Position numbers and translations under genes: made by a program
Shown: one piece after another, positions 27,186 through 37,032 of the stretch
Numbering within the stretch: position 1 is the stretch's first letter
How the letters are laid out: the number at the start of each line of letters is the position of its first letter
Notes under the pieces: generated by a model
What the model was told of the DNA's origin: nothing
The model's database searches: none
Seen by the model: the letters and a program-made list of their open reading frames with translations, nothing else
Assembly: GCF_000193495.2 (NCBI RefSeq)
Contig: NZ_AP023410.1
Span: forward strand, 2,862,501-2,926,500
From: Acetobacter aceti NBRC 14818
GTDB lineage: Bacteria > Pseudomonadota > Alphaproteobacteria > Acetobacterales > Acetobacteraceae
Reading direction: 5' to 3'
DNA length: 64,000 bases

Positions 27186-28091
27186 ATGACGGATCAGGGA
27201 CTTCCTACGGCGGACGCCTTGCAGCAGGCGGCAACACTTGCCGGAGCGCTGCCTTTCCTGCGCCGTTATGCTGGCGACACCATCGTCGTGAAGTATGGCG
27301 GTCATGCCATGGGCGATCCGGAACTGGCCCAGACATTCGGCAAGGATATTGCCCTGCTGAAGCTGGTGGGCATCAATCCGGTGGTTGTTCACGGTGGCGG
27401 CCCGCAGATCAACCAGATGCTTGAGCGCCTTCAGGTAAAGTCCTCTTTCATCGATGGGTTCCGTGTCACGGATGCGGCTGCAATTGATGTCGTGGAGATG
27501 GTGCTGTGCGGCTCTGTCAACAAACGGGTTGCGACGCTCATCAATGAAGCGGGGGCGCTGGCAGTAGGCGTCTCGGGCAAGGATGGCGGGTTGGTGAAAG
27601 CCAGCAAGCTGCTGCGTAAGGTCAAAGACCCCGTTACCGGGACGGAGCAGACGCTGGATCTTGGTTTTGTCGGTGACCCAGACGAGATCAACCCGCAGGT
27701 GCTTTATGCTCTTTCGGGCTCGGGCCTCATTCCGGTGATTGCGCCGGTCGCAGGCGGGCATAATGGTGAGACCTTCAACGTCAATGCGGATTCCGTGGCG
27801 GGTGCGATTGCGGGTGCCATTCATGCTTCGCGTCTGCTGATGCTGACGGATGTGCCGGGTGTGCTGGACGAGAATGGAAAGCTGATTTCTGAGCTCACAG
27901 CTGAAGAAGCGCGCAAGGGCATTGCGTCCGGCATGATCTCGGGTGGCATGATCCCGAAGGTGGAAACCTGCCTGAAAGCCGTGCAAGCGGGGGCAAAAGC
28001 GGCGGTCATCGTGAATGGCCGTGTACCGCATGCCTGTTTGCTGGAACTGTTCACCCGTGCGGGCTCAGGAACATTGATCCGGGCTGACTGA
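27186..28091 (+). CDS. argB: Acetylglutamate kinase
   Basis: Second step of arginine synthesis, phosphorylating N-acetylglutamate. 301 aa; KYGGHAM near 36-42, VHGGGPQI near 69-76, MLTDVPGVLDENG near 218 and the C-terminal GTL. ATG at 27186 is preceded by GGAG six nt upstream; a longer frame from 27111 lacks similarity. engB-argB adjacency is seen in other alphaproteobacteria. A clear terminator follows. Confidence 0.96.
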   Translation: MTDQGLPTADALQQAATLAGALPFLRRYAGDTIVVKYGGHAMGDPELAQTFGKDIALLKLVGINPVVVHGGGPQINQMLERLQVKSSFIDGFRVTDAAAIDVVEMVLCGSVNKRVATLINEAGALAVGVSGKDGGLVKASKLLRKVKDPVTGTEQTLDLGFVGDPDEINPQVLYALSGSGLIPVIAPVAGGHNGETFNVNADSVAGAIAGAIHASRLLMLTDVPGVLDENGKLISELTAEEARKGIASGMISGGMIPKVETCLKAVQAGAKAAVIVNGRVPHACLLELFTRAGSGTLIRAD

Positions 28092-28124
28092 TCTTTCTCA
28101 CTCTCAATGGGCTGAAACGAGAAG

Positions 28125-28149
28125 GGGCGTCTTTTGGACGCCCTTTTTT
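28125..28149 (+). terminator. Rho-independent terminator after argB
   Basis: Stem GGGCGTC (28125-28131) / GACGCCC (28137-28143), 5-base loop, six T (28144-28149). Ends the rpmH-argB transcript, 33 bp after the argB stop. Confidence 0.9.
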
Positions 28150-28528
28150 GTTGGTGTGTGCGAAGTTTGCAAACACAGAGGGCCTTTGTTGGCCAGCGCT
28201 TACAGGAGACCGTTGATTTGTGGGGTGTGTGATGCTCAGTGAGAACAGCCGCAGATCAAATAGAAAAACTGTAAATAGTTTTTAATGTGCGCTCTTAACA
28301 GGCAGACGGGACCAGGCGATTTTTACTGGTGGTTTGTGAATAGCCCTGTTTTTGAACAGGATCCAAGCACCACCTCTGGTCTTAGCTGAGCAGAACAACG
28401 GCCCCTCCAACCAGCTACTCACCTGGAACTATCAGTCTGGTTTCAAAATTGAAGGTTGTTGGCGTTTGCGAGATCGCATGGCTCGCTGACTGAGCTTGAG
28501 TGCAAACGATCTATCAGAAAATGAAATT
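28150..28528. other. Gene-free, hairpin-rich stretch between argB and adhB terminators
   Basis: About 380 bp with no credible ORF on either strand, isolated between two convergent terminators. It contains AAAAACT/AGTTTTT (28264-28283), a nested structure GGTGGTTTG (28328-28336) with CAA-GC-ACCACC (28364-28374) enclosing CCTGTT/AACAGG (28345-28360), and an alternative ACCAG/CTGGT pairing. It may be a small RNA, a decayed mobile element or neutral spacer. Confidence 0.4.
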
Positions 28529-28560
28529 AAAAAAGCCACGGAGATTTCTCCCCGTGGCTT
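28528..28560 (-). terminator. Rho-independent terminator of the adhAB operon
   Basis: On the minus strand the 9-bp stem AAGCCACGG / CCGTGGCTT (plus-strand arms 28533-28541 and 28552-28560) is followed by a run of T. It lies 30 bp past the adhB stop. Confidence 0.9.
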
Positions 28561-28589
28561 CCCGAACAGGTCGAGGACTGTGTCCAGAC

Positions 28590-30059
28590 TTACTGCGGGT
28601 TATCTACACCGGCATGCGTGTCCGGGGAGAATGTCCATCCCTCACCATAAGGCTGCGGACCGAACAGACCCCAGCTGGAGGTGCTGGTTGGCTCATCCGT
28701 CCAGGCACGACGATCCAGAACAGACTGGCTGGCCTGACGCAGCTTGGCGACGTCAGATGCCGTTGCGTTGGCAGGAGCCTTGTTACCCCATGAGGTCCGG
28801 ATGAAGTTCACGACGTCAGCAACCTGCTGATCGTTCAGGATCTTCTGGTAACCCGGCATTGCGACGGCTGAAGGAGCCCAGTTGGTCGGCGGAAGAACGC
28901 CACCGGCTGCCACGATATGAGCGACAGAGGTCGGGTTTTCAGAGACGACAACAGGGTTTCCAGCCAGCGGCGGGAACATACGGTCTACGGCTGCACCGTC
29001 GTTGCGATGGCAGATGGCGCACTGCTGCACATAGACATCGGCACCGGTCATGCCTGCTGTCTTGCCAGCATCAAGAGCCTGAGCCGTGGACGGATCGTAA
29101 GTGTAATCGCCCCTGGCTTTAGGCACTTCCGGCAGACTTTTCAGATACTTTGCCGTGGCACGAAGATCGTCCTCGGACCAGTACTGGGTGCTCCATGCCA
29201 CCACGTCGGCCATACCGCCGAATGCTGCGGAGTGATCGATACGACCCGAACGCAGGAACAGAACCAGATCATCTTCCGACCAGCGGCCGAGACCCAGAAC
29301 AGGATCGCTACGCAGGCTGGGGGCAATCCAGTTGTCGATCGGTGCGCCACCGCCAAGGAAGTCTGCACCACCGCCTGCATCATAGGCCTTCTCCTGCATG
29401 GAGAACCCACGAGGCGTATGGCAGGCGCCGCAATGTCCCGGACCCGTGACGAGATATTCACCGCGAGCGACGACAGGATCCGTGCCGGGAGCCGGTGTGA
29501 ACGCCTTCGGAGCTGGCGCGAACATCTTGCCCCAGAGGGCGAGCGGCCAGCGCATGGACAGGGGCCAGGAAATATCAGCCGGTTTATCGGGCTGATCCAC
29601 CGGGGCTACACCATGCATGAAGTAGGCGTACAGCGCCTTGATATCGTCTTCCGACATACGGGCGAAGGACGGATAGGGCATTGCCGGATACAGGGCGGCG
29701 CCATCCTTGCGGATACCGTGGCGGACGGCCTTGTCGAAGTCTTCCAGCGTGTAGTTGCCGATACCGGTCTTGGGATCAGGCGTGATGTTCGTCGAATAAA
29801 TTGCGCCGATCGGGGTCTTGATCTGGAGGCCACCGGCAAAAGCCGTGCCGTGCAGGGCTGTATGACAGGCCACGCAGTCACCAAGGCGCGCCACATAAGC
29901 GCCCTTGGCCACCAGATCGCTGTCAGCGCTCTGCGCCAGGGCAGGGGCGGCGCTGAGCACCGTCCCCGCAAGAAGCCCGACCACGGCTGCGCCAAGCGCA
30001 GCTTTGAGTCCTTTGATCATTGTTTCACCACCGCGGTGCTTGTGTTGGAAGGATGCCAT
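28590..30059 (-). CDS. adhB: PQQ-alcohol dehydrogenase cytochrome c subunit (subunit II)
   Basis: Periplasmic membrane-associated triheme cytochrome that takes electrons from AdhA and passes them to ubiquinone. Up to 489 aa; signal peptide ending about PALAQS, three CXXCH haem sites: CVACH (62-66), CGACH near 210 and CAICH near 348. The start at 30059 has GGGAG 10 nt upstream and is only 18 bp after the adhA stop; an internal ATG at 30020 gives a more ordinary signal peptide (476 aa). Related to the cytochrome at 61.3 kb. With adhA it forms the vinegar-producing ethanol oxidase of acetic acid bacteria; the third subunit (AdhS) is not here. Confidence 0.96.
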   Translation of the reverse strand: MASFQHKHRGGETMIKGLKAALGAAVVGLLAGTVLSAAPALAQSADSDLVAKGAYVARLGDCVACHTALHGTAFAGGLQIKTPIGAIYSTNITPDPKTGIGNYTLEDFDKAVRHGIRKDGAALYPAMPYPSFARMSEDDIKALYAYFMHGVAPVDQPDKPADISWPLSMRWPLALWGKMFAPAPKAFTPAPGTDPVVARGEYLVTGPGHCGACHTPRGFSMQEKAYDAGGGADFLGGGAPIDNWIAPSLRSDPVLGLGRWSEDDLVLFLRSGRIDHSAAFGGMADVVAWSTQYWSEDDLRATAKYLKSLPEVPKARGDYTYDPSTAQALDAGKTAGMTGADVYVQQCAICHRNDGAAVDRMFPPLAGNPVVVSENPTSVAHIVAAGGVLPPTNWAPSAVAMPGYQKILNDQQVADVVNFIRTSWGNKAPANATASDVAKLRQASQSVLDRRAWTDEPTSTSSWGLFGPQPYGEGWTFSPDTHAGVDNPQ

Positions 30060-30077
30060 TTTTCACGGTCTCCCATT

Positions 30078-32309
30078 TCACGGGGTGATACCGAGCGCAG
30101 GAGCGGTCGGTATCTGGTTCGGATTCTTCCGAGCCTCAACCTCGCGCTCATACGTGTCGGTCGCACGTTTGATCAGGTAGTTCCGGATGCTCTCGATTTC
30201 GTCAGGCGTCATGGACGTGTCGAAACGATCCATGCCGTAAGCCGTCAGAGCACCACGTCCCACGACGTTGTAGAAAGCGTCCTTGTGACGGATGGCGCCG
30301 GACCAGCGCAGATCCGGGAGCATGCCGCCACCTTCGGCGTTATCGCCATGGCAGGTCTGGCAGTAAGTCTGATACTGGAAGTAGCCATTATCGACTTGCT
30401 TCTCATCAAACTGCGCCGGTGGTTTCACCGGCAGGAAGCCGATGCTGTTCCAGGTCGGCAGCTTGGCCTTGCCGTCGAGCGAGAACACCGCGAGGTAAGA
30501 GTGATTGACCGTCCAGCCAGCAGTACGGCTCATGCCGCCCATGGAGATCGGATAGATACCGCCCCAGCCGACTTCGATCGCAACATACTGCTTGCCGTTG
30601 ACGCTGTAGGTCACCGGATTTGCAATGATGCCGCTCTGCAGATCATATTTGAACAGATCCTTGCCGTTGGTGGCGTCATAAGCATGGAATTCACCGGTTG
30701 CGAGACCCTGGAAGACCAGATCGCCGCCCGTTGCCAGAACGCCGCCATCCCAGCCGCCTGCACGCTCAATGGACCACTGCGCCTGCAACTTGACCGGATC
30801 CCAGGCCAGCAGCCAGCCTTTCAGATCCTGCATGTAAGCCGCACGGGCTTCAGGAGTGTCGGGCAGGCCGGTCTTGGTCATGTCGAGACCGAGGTTCCAG
30901 GAATCAGGATGAGGCTTGAAGCCACCTGACTGATTCTTGTAGCCGAACGGGATCTGGTGAGCCGGAAGATAGATCAGGTGTGTGCGCGGGCTGTAAGCCA
31001 TTTCCATGAAGTTATGCGCACCCAGAGGACCCGGAATACCGTACCAGTCCTTGCCGGTCAGCGTATAGAGACCTTCAGGATTGAAGATCGGACGACCTGT
31101 CTTGGGATCAAGGCCATAGGCCCAGTTTTCGTAGACATAGTTCTTGCCCTGAATAAACTGGCCTGTCTTCGCGTCGAGGACGTAGAAGAAGCCGTTCTTC
31201 GGAGCATGAACGACCACATGGCGCGTCTCACCGTTGATCGGCAGATCAAGCGTCATAATCTGCTGGACGGAGGTGTAATCCCATTCGTCCATCGGCGTTG
31301 CCTGAAAGTGCCAGACATACTCACCGGTCTCAGGCTTGATCGCAACGATGCTGCCGAGGAACAGGTTGTCGCCGATACCGTTGGAGCGGTACTTGTAGTT
31401 CCAGGGAGAACCGTTACCGACGCCGAGATACACAAGGTCTGTGACGGGGTCATAGACGATGGAATCCCAAACGGTGCCGCCACCGCCCTGTCGTGTCCAT
31501 GCGCCGGTTGGGCTCCAGGTCTTGTAGGCCTTGTTCATCAGAACGCTGTCGGACGCAGCATGATCAGGCTCGTTCTTCGCGTTCGGGACGGTGAAGAAGC
31601 GCCAGTCCAGCTTGCCGGTCTCGGCGTCAAACGCGGAAACGAAACCACGGGCACCGAACTCGGAACCGCCATTACCGATGATGACCCGGCCCTTGGCGAT
31701 ACGCGGGGCGCCATCGACCGTATAGGAGCGCTGCTTGCCGAGAGCTGCGTCCTTGGGAATCGTGTTGACACTCCAGACGACCTTGCCGGTCTTGGCGTCA
31801 AGCGCGATCAGACGACCGTCGAAGGTGCCGACATAGATCTTGCCGTTCCAGTAGGCGATGCCGCGGTTGACGGTGTCACAGCAGCCGCGGACGGCGACAT
31901 TGCCGGGAACTTTAGGATCAAAGGCCCATAGCAGTTCACCAGTGTCGGCCTTCAGGGCCTTGACCTTGGACCAGTTGGTGGAGGCGTAAAGAACGCCGTC
32001 AATGATCAGGGGCGTGCCCTCCTGACCACGGTTGGAGTCAAAGTCGTAGAACCAGGCCAGCTTCAGATCGCCGACATTCTGGCGATTGATCTGGTCGAGC
32101 GGGCTGTAGCGCTGCTCTGAGTAGGTTCGCCCATAGGAGAGCCAGTTTTCCGGATGATCATCAGCGTGGATGATCGCTTCTCCGGTGGCTCCCTGATCGT
32201 CAGCAGCGCGTGCAGCGCCTGTAGGCTGACCCAGGGCCGCGGCCAGGATGGTTCCTGCCGCGAGAAGGCCAAGAAAGGAAGTCTTCCTGGCGGCTGAGGG
32301 ACGGCTCAT
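30078..32309 (-). CDS. adhA: PQQ-dependent alcohol dehydrogenase, quinohaemoprotein subunit I
   Basis: Oxidises ethanol to acetaldehyde in the periplasm using pyrroloquinoline quinone and calcium, with an internal haem c. 743 aa from ATG 32309, with GAGGAC seven nt upstream (in-frame starts further up lack a site). Signal peptide to about residue 35; eight-bladed propeller with WxxD/GW docking repeats; the vicinal disulfide RGCCDTVNRG at 143-144; C-terminal cytochrome domain with YCQTCHGD near residue 650. Length matches acetic acid bacterial AdhA. Operon with adhB. Confidence 0.97.
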   Translation of the reverse strand: MSRPSAARKTSFLGLLAAGTILAAALGQPTGAARAADDQGATGEAIIHADDHPENWLSYGRTYSEQRYSPLDQINRQNVGDLKLAWFYDFDSNRGQEGTPLIIDGVLYASTNWSKVKALKADTGELLWAFDPKVPGNVAVRGCCDTVNRGIAYWNGKIYVGTFDGRLIALDAKTGKVVWSVNTIPKDAALGKQRSYTVDGAPRIAKGRVIIGNGGSEFGARGFVSAFDAETGKLDWRFFTVPNAKNEPDHAASDSVLMNKAYKTWSPTGAWTRQGGGGTVWDSIVYDPVTDLVYLGVGNGSPWNYKYRSNGIGDNLFLGSIVAIKPETGEYVWHFQATPMDEWDYTSVQQIMTLDLPINGETRHVVVHAPKNGFFYVLDAKTGQFIQGKNYVYENWAYGLDPKTGRPIFNPEGLYTLTGKDWYGIPGPLGAHNFMEMAYSPRTHLIYLPAHQIPFGYKNQSGGFKPHPDSWNLGLDMTKTGLPDTPEARAAYMQDLKGWLLAWDPVKLQAQWSIERAGGWDGGVLATGGDLVFQGLATGEFHAYDATNGKDLFKYDLQSGIIANPVTYSVNGKQYVAIEVGWGGIYPISMGGMSRTAGWTVNHSYLAVFSLDGKAKLPTWNSIGFLPVKPPAQFDEKQVDNGYFQYQTYCQTCHGDNAEGGGMLPDLRWSGAIRHKDAFYNVVGRGALTAYGMDRFDTSMTPDEIESIRNYLIKRATDTYEREVEARKNPNQIPTAPALGITP

Positions 32310-32874
32310 AGTTATAGTCCTCATGCTCACTGATTGCAGATTCAGTCGGCAAATCAATGCGGAATTACCGTTGTGTCGTAGTCAGCCGACATGAACCAAT
32401 GATGTCAATCGTGTCATCTGATTACGGCCTATGCGTGAAATGAAGGGGAACCTCATGGCTCCAACGGATGATGCGATTTGATAACATGAAAAAATGGACA
32501 GAAAATTGCGCTTTCCTGTGCTGTGACGGGTCCATGTCGGAAGGAACCCTGGTTTTTGTTTGTGCTGGAAAAGCCTGAAATCAGGAAAATATGGACCATC
32601 CTGAAAGGAAAGAAGTCTGATGCAGCCTCACGGAAAGGTGATGGTCATAAGGCGGGATGCTGCAGAATCGTTTCGATGGCGGCGCTGTAATATTTTCCAG
32701 AGGTACATCGTCAGCGGGAGTGATTGTAAGAGTCGCCTTTTGCTTTGGCGATGCTCTATAATGAAGGCAGGAAGCAGTCTGCCGGTGTTCTTGAAGAGCG
32801 TTTCGGCAGACATATATAGATGTACACAATTATAAGGTACACCGTCAGGTCATCTGACAGTTTAAGGAGTGGTT
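32310..32874. other. Divergent promoter region between adhA and the BI-1 gene
   Basis: 565 bp without a supported gene. For adhA (minus strand) a TTGACA lies at plus coordinates 32403-32408 but has no good -10 at 17 bp. For the plus-strand gene a TATAAT occurs at 32757-32762 with only a poor -35, inside a CGCC/GGCG hairpin; a perfect GTCAG/CTGAC repeat at 32844-32858 sits just before the ribosome site. The long adhA leader suggests room for regulation. Confidence 0.4.
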
Positions 32875-33639
32875 ATGTCCTTCAGTCGCGACTTTCGTTC
32901 GTCGCCTTTTGCCACCGGAGCTCAGTCAGCGACTGTGGACGCAGGGCTGCGGGCTTATATGCTTCGTGTGTATAACTGGATGGCCTCAGGCTTGTTGCTC
33001 ACCGCACTTGTTGCCTATCTGATCGCGGAGATACCCTCCGTGCGTTCCCTGTTCTTCCATGTGCAGGGCTATCAGGTTGCTCCAACGGGACTTGGCTGGC
33101 TCGCGATGATCGCGCCGCTGGGCTTCGTCATGGTGATGTCGTTCGGCGTCAACCGGCTTTCCCGATCAGCGGTGCAGACCCTCTTCTGGCTGTTCTGTGC
33201 GGTGATGGGAGCCAGTCTTTCCAGCATCCTGCTGCTGTATACCGGCGTATCAGTGGCGCGCGTCTTTCTGGTGACGTCAGCGACCTTCGGGGCGACGTCC
33301 CTGTGGGCATACACCACTGGCGCCAATCTGATCCGTTTCCAGTCTTTCCTCATGATGGGTCTGATCGGGCTTCTGATCGCTGGACTGGTGAACATGTTCC
33401 TCGGTAGTCCGGCTCTCTACTTCGTCTACAGTGTAGTGGGTGTCTTTCTCTTCATTGGACTGACGGCCTTCGATACGCAGCGGATCAAGGTCACCTATCC
33501 GCAGTTCGCTTACTATGAAGGACCGGAAGGGGCTGCGAAGCGTTCGGTTTACGATGCGCTGAACCTCTATCTGAACTTCATCAACCTCTTTCAGTTCATG
33601 TTGCAGTTCATGGGAACCCGTAACAGCAACAGTGAGTGA
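32875..33639 (+). CDS. Bax inhibitor-1/YccA family membrane protein
   Basis: 254-aa protein with seven membrane segments and the BI-1 family features: N-terminal GLRAYMLRVYNWMASGLLLT near 24-43 and C-terminal FDTQRIKVTY near 205. Family members are pH-sensitive calcium-leak channels or modulators of membrane protein quality control. ATG 32875 with AAGGAG five nt upstream. Stands alone: terminator after, long spacer before. Confidence 0.93.
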   Translation: MSFSRDFRSSPFATGAQSATVDAGLRAYMLRVYNWMASGLLLTALVAYLIAEIPSVRSLFFHVQGYQVAPTGLGWLAMIAPLGFVMVMSFGVNRLSRSAVQTLFWLFCAVMGASLSSILLLYTGVSVARVFLVTSATFGATSLWAYTTGANLIRFQSFLMMGLIGLLIAGLVNMFLGSPALYFVYSVVGVFLFIGLTAFDTQRIKVTYPQFAYYEGPEGAAKRSVYDALNLYLNFINLFQFMLQFMGTRNSNSE

Positions 33640-33672
33640 GGCAGCTTTGCCTCTCCTGATTGGCGCGACTCT

Positions 33673-33705
33673 GCCCCGGCCTTCCTGAGGTCGGGGCTTT
33701 TTTTT
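33673..33705 (+). terminator. Rho-independent terminator after the BI-1 gene
   Basis: Ten-base stem GCCCCGGCCT (33673-33682) / AGGTCGGGGC (33688-33697) with one G-T pair, 5-base loop, then eight T. Confidence 0.92.
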
Positions 33706-34109
33706 GACTCGTGGAATGTCCGCGTCCAGTGAGCGTGTCCTTCCCGTGTAACGCATGGCATATCCAAAAAAATAACACTTATGCGAAAATTTTTGAGAAG
33801 AATGGCAATTCTGTGAAGCAATGGAAAAGAGAGAAAGGTCGGGTTTGTTGCGGTAAATTGATCTGACACCATAGTGACGAAATATATTGAAATATTACGT
33901 GATGTTATCTTTGGGGTGATCAGGGCTGCTTTTGGCAGGAAACAGCGGAGCGGAAAGACGTATGATGCATTGTGATAACTAAATTGTGGGATTATTGAAT
34001 CGTTGTAATGCAACGTGGACGGAAGTGATCTGTGCCTGTGGGCAGGTGTGATCCGGAACGACCTTGTTGGAGAGAGACCTACAAGTATGTCAGAATCGAG
34101 GGACGTACG
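33706..34109 (+). other. Leader and promoter region of the quinol oxidase operon
   Basis: About 400 bp, AT-richer than the genes, with no supported ORF. A possible promoter is TTGTGG near 33985 with TAATGC 16 bp later, which is weak. The near-palindrome around 33887-33900 (AATATATTGAAATATT) could be an operator. No recognised FNR or ArcA-type box is evident by eye. Confidence 0.35.
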
Positions 34110-35033
34110 ATGAGAAACAAGTACCTGAAGGGAGCAGCCCGACTGGCTGGTCTCGCTTCGGTGCTTCCACTGGCGGGATGTGAATGGGACATCCTGGACC
34201 CCAAGGGGCCAGTGGGAGACCAATTGAAAACCTTGATCGTTGAGTCGACGGTCGCAATGCTCATTGTGGTTGTCCCGACAATCATCATGGCATGCTATTT
34301 TGCGTGGAAATACCGGCAGACGAACACGGAAGCCGAATATCTTCCGAAATGGTGCCACTCGAACAAGATCGAGGCGGCGATCTGGGGTATCCCAACCCTG
34401 ATCATCATCTATCTGGCGGTCATCACCTATCAGACCTGCCACTCACTGGATCCCTATCGTCCGCTGGACGCAGAAGCGACGACGAAGCCTCTCGAGGTTG
34501 AAGTTGTGGCTCTGGACTGGAAATGGCTCTTCATCTATCCGGATGAGGGTATTGCCACAGTCAACCAGCTGGCGATCCCGGTGAACAAGCCGGTTCACTT
34601 CGTCATCACGTCCGATGCCGTGATGAACTCGTTCTTCATTCCGCGTCTTGGCTCCATGATCTACGCCATGGCGGGCATGCAGACGCAGCTTCACCTGATG
34701 GCGACGGAAGCTGGTGACTACCTTGGTGAGTCAGCGAACTACAGTGGTCGCGGCTTCTCCGACATGGAGTTCCGTACGCTCGCAATGCCGCAGGATCAGT
34801 ATGCAGCATGGGTCGAGAAGGTACGTTCTTCATCCGATCAGCTGGATGACCAGACCTACCCGCGTCTTGCTGCTCCAAGCGAGGCCGAGCCGGTCAAATA
34901 CTATTCTCATGTCGAGCCGAACCTCTTCGACCAGATCGTGGCGAAGTACAATAACGGCATGGTCATGGACAAGAGCACGGGCAAGATGATCCACGTTCAG
35001 TCCGCGATGTCCGACATGAACATGAAGGAGTAG
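34110..35033 (+). CDS. cyoA: Ubiquinol oxidase subunit II
   Basis: Subunit II of a haem-copper quinol oxidase (bo3/ba3 type), anchored in the inner membrane. 307 aa; lipoprotein signal with lipobox LAGC (Cys24), two membrane segments (about 45-67 and 90-110) and a cupredoxin domain lacking the CuA ligands, as expected for a quinol oxidase ([19 protein letters not shown] near 172-190). ATG 34110 has GAGGGA six nt upstream. The Acetobacter aceti cytochrome a1 operon is named cyaABCD; sequence alone does not tell haem a from haem o here. Confidence 0.95.
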   Translation: MRNKYLKGAARLAGLASVLPLAGCEWDILDPKGPVGDQLKTLIVESTVAMLIVVVPTIIMACYFAWKYRQTNTEAEYLPKWCHSNKIEAAIWGIPTLIIIYLAVITYQTCHSLDPYRPLDAEATTKPLEVEVVALDWKWLFIYPDEGIATVNQLAIPVNKPVHFVITSDAVMNSFFIPRLGSMIYAMAGMQTQLHLMATEAGDYLGESANYSGRGFSDMEFRTLAMPQDQYAAWVEKVRSSSDQLDDQTYPRLAAPSEAEPVKYYSHVEPNLFDQIVAKYNNGMVMDKSTGKMIHVQSAMSDMNMKE

Positions 35034-35040
35034 GATCAAA

Positions 35041-37032
35041 ATGCTAGGGAGATTATCGTTCGCGGATATCCCGTTGGATGTGCCGATCCTTGTCGGTACG
35101 TTCATCGGCGTCGCGATAGCTGGTATCGCCGTTCTCGGCCTGATTACGTATTTCGGAAAGTGGGGCTATCTCTGGAAAGAGTGGCTGACTTCCGTTGACC
35201 ATAAGCGTCTGGCGGTGATGTATGTCGTCGTCGCTCTGCTTGCCCTTGTGCGTGGCTTTGCCGACGCCATCATGATGCGTACCCAGCTTGCGCTGGCTTA
35301 CGCGGGTAACCCCGGCTATCTGCCGCCTCATCACTATGACCAGATCTTTTCGGCCCACGGCACGATCATGATCTTCTTCATGGCGATGGCGTTCATGACG
35401 GCTCTGTTCAACTTCGTGGTGCCGCTTCAGATCGGTGCGCGCGACGTTGCTTTCCCGTTCCTGAACAACCTGAGCTTCTGGATGACGGCAGTCGCCTTCG
35501 CGCTGATCAACGTCTCACTGTTCATTGGTGAGTTCTCTCAGTGCGGCTGGCTGGCATATCCGCCGCTGTCCGAAAACCAGTTCAGCCCCGGTGTCGGTGT
35601 CGACTACTATATCTGGGCAGTTCAGATTTCGGGTGTTGGCACGCTGCTGACAGGCGTCAACTTCTTCGTCACCATCGTCAAGATGCGTGCTCCTGGCATG
35701 ACCTGGATGAAGATCCCCGTGTTCACATGGACCGCTTTCTGCGCTTCCGTGCTGATCATGATCGCCTTCCCGGTTCTGACCGTGGCTATCGCTCTTCTTG
35801 GCCTTGATCGTTATTTCGGGATGCACTTCTTCACGAATGACGGTGGCGGCAACCAGATGCTCTATTTGAGCCTGATCTGGACCTGGGGTCATCCGGAAGT
35901 CTACATTCTCGTTATCCCGGCGTTCGGCGTGTTCTCGGAAGTCGTTCCGGCGTTCTCCCAGAAGCCGATCTTCGGTTATGCGACGATGGTCTATGCGACC
36001 TGCGCCATCATGGTGCTGTCGTTCGTCGTCTGGGTTCATCACTTCTTCACCATGGGTGCAGGTGCTGACGTCAACGCGTTCTTTGGTATCGCGACGATGA
36101 TCATCTCCATCCCGACGGGCGTTAAGCTCTTCAACTGGCTGTTCACGATGTACAAGGGGCGCGTTGAATTTCACGCCACGATGTACTGGGCTGTCGGCTT
36201 CATGATCACCTTCACCATCGGCGGCATGACCGGCGTGATGATGGCGATCCCGGCTGCTGACTTTGTTCTTCACAACAGTCTCTTCCTCATCGCCCACTTC
36301 CATAACGTCATCATCGGCGGTGTGTATTTCGGCTACATCTGCGGCATGAACTTCTGGTTCCCGAAGGTCTTCGGCTTCAAGCTGAACGAAACCTGGGGCA
36401 AGCGGGCGTTCTGGTGCTGGTTTGTCGGCTTCTACTTTGCGTTCGTTCCGCTTTATGTCCTCGGCTTCGAAGGCATGACGCGTCGTCTGAACCACTACAG
36501 CAACCCGGCATGGCATCCCTGGCTTCTGATTGCTGAAATCGGCGCCGTGATGATCCTGTTCGGTATCGTCTGTCAGGTTACCCAGCTTTATGTCTCCATC
36601 CGTGACATGAACCTTGCTGAGAACCGTGACGTGACCGGTGATCCGTGGAATGGCCGTTCGCTCGAGTGGTCAACGTCTTCACCGCCGCCGCCTTACAACT
36701 TCGCTATCGTTCCGCACGTTCATGAATTCGATGCATTCATGCACGACAAGGAAAACGGTATCGACACGCGTCAGGCAGGTGGACCTTACCAGCCGATTCA
36801 CATGCCGAAGAACACGGCGGCCGGTTTCCTGGTCGGTGCGTTCAGCTTCGTGCTTGGCTTCGCTGCGATCTGGTACATCTGGTGGCTGGCAGCGATCGCT
36901 CTTGTGGGTGTTTTCGCGACGGTTATCGCACGCAGTGCGAACCAGGATGTTGATTACTACATCCCCGCCGAGGAAGTTGCCCGGATCGAGAACGAGCACT
37001 CCCGCAAACTTATGGCACAGGCGGCTGAGTAA
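35041..37032 (+). CDS. cyoB: Ubiquinol oxidase subunit I
   Basis: Catalytic haem-copper subunit, 663 aa, about 15 membrane segments. Residues linked to the ubiquinol site in E. coli CyoB are kept: [12 protein letters not shown] near 71-82 and [11 protein letters not shown] near 99-109. CuB and haem ligands: HPEVYI near 284 (His and cross-linked Tyr), HHFF near 332 and AHFHNVI near 419. Follows cyoA by 7 bp and its stop overlaps the cyoC start. Terminal acceptor for electrons from AdhAB and aldehyde dehydrogenase. Confidence 0.97.
   Translation: MLGRLSFADIPLDVPILVGTFIGVAIAGIAVLGLITYFGKWGYLWKEWLTSVDHKRLAVMYVVVALLALVRGFADAIMMRTQLALAYAGNPGYLPPHHYDQIFSAHGTIMIFFMAMAFMTALFNFVVPLQIGARDVAFPFLNNLSFWMTAVAFALINVSLFIGEFSQCGWLAYPPLSENQFSPGVGVDYYIWAVQISGVGTLLTGVNFFVTIVKMRAPGMTWMKIPVFTWTAFCASVLIMIAFPVLTVAIALLGLDRYFGMHFFTNDGGGNQMLYLSLIWTWGHPEVYILVIPAFGVFSEVVPAFSQKPIFGYATMVYATCAIMVLSFVVWVHHFFTMGAGADVNAFFGIATMIISIPTGVKLFNWLFTMYKGRVEFHATMYWAVGFMITFTIGGMTGVMMAIPAADFVLHNSLFLIAHFHNVIIGGVYFGYICGMNFWFPKVFGFKLNETWGKRAFWCWFVGFYFAFVPLYVLGFEGMTRRLNHYSNPAWHPWLLIAEIGAVMILFGIVCQVTQLYVSIRDMNLAENRDVTGDPWNGRSLEWSTSSPPPPYNFAIVPHVHEFDAFMHDKENGIDTRQAGGPYQPIHMPKNTAAGFLVGAFSFVLGFAAIWYIWWLAAIALVGVFATVIARSANQDVDYYIPAEEVARIENEHSRKLMAQAAE

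Noticed and set aside
28428..28470. Possible tRNA-like T-arm sequence (GGTTTCAAAATTG) in the argB-adhB spacer
   Set aside because: No acceptor stem, anticodon arm or CCA context could be fitted around it.
28917..30929. 670-codon plus-strand frame across adhB and adhA
   Set aside because: It is antisense to two genes with haem, PQQ and signal-peptide motifs; its own translation has no recognisable pattern.
32581..32835. Short frames on both strands in the adhA to BI-1 spacer
   Set aside because: No ribosome site, Cys/Arg/His-rich unnatural composition, and they overlap likely promoter elements.
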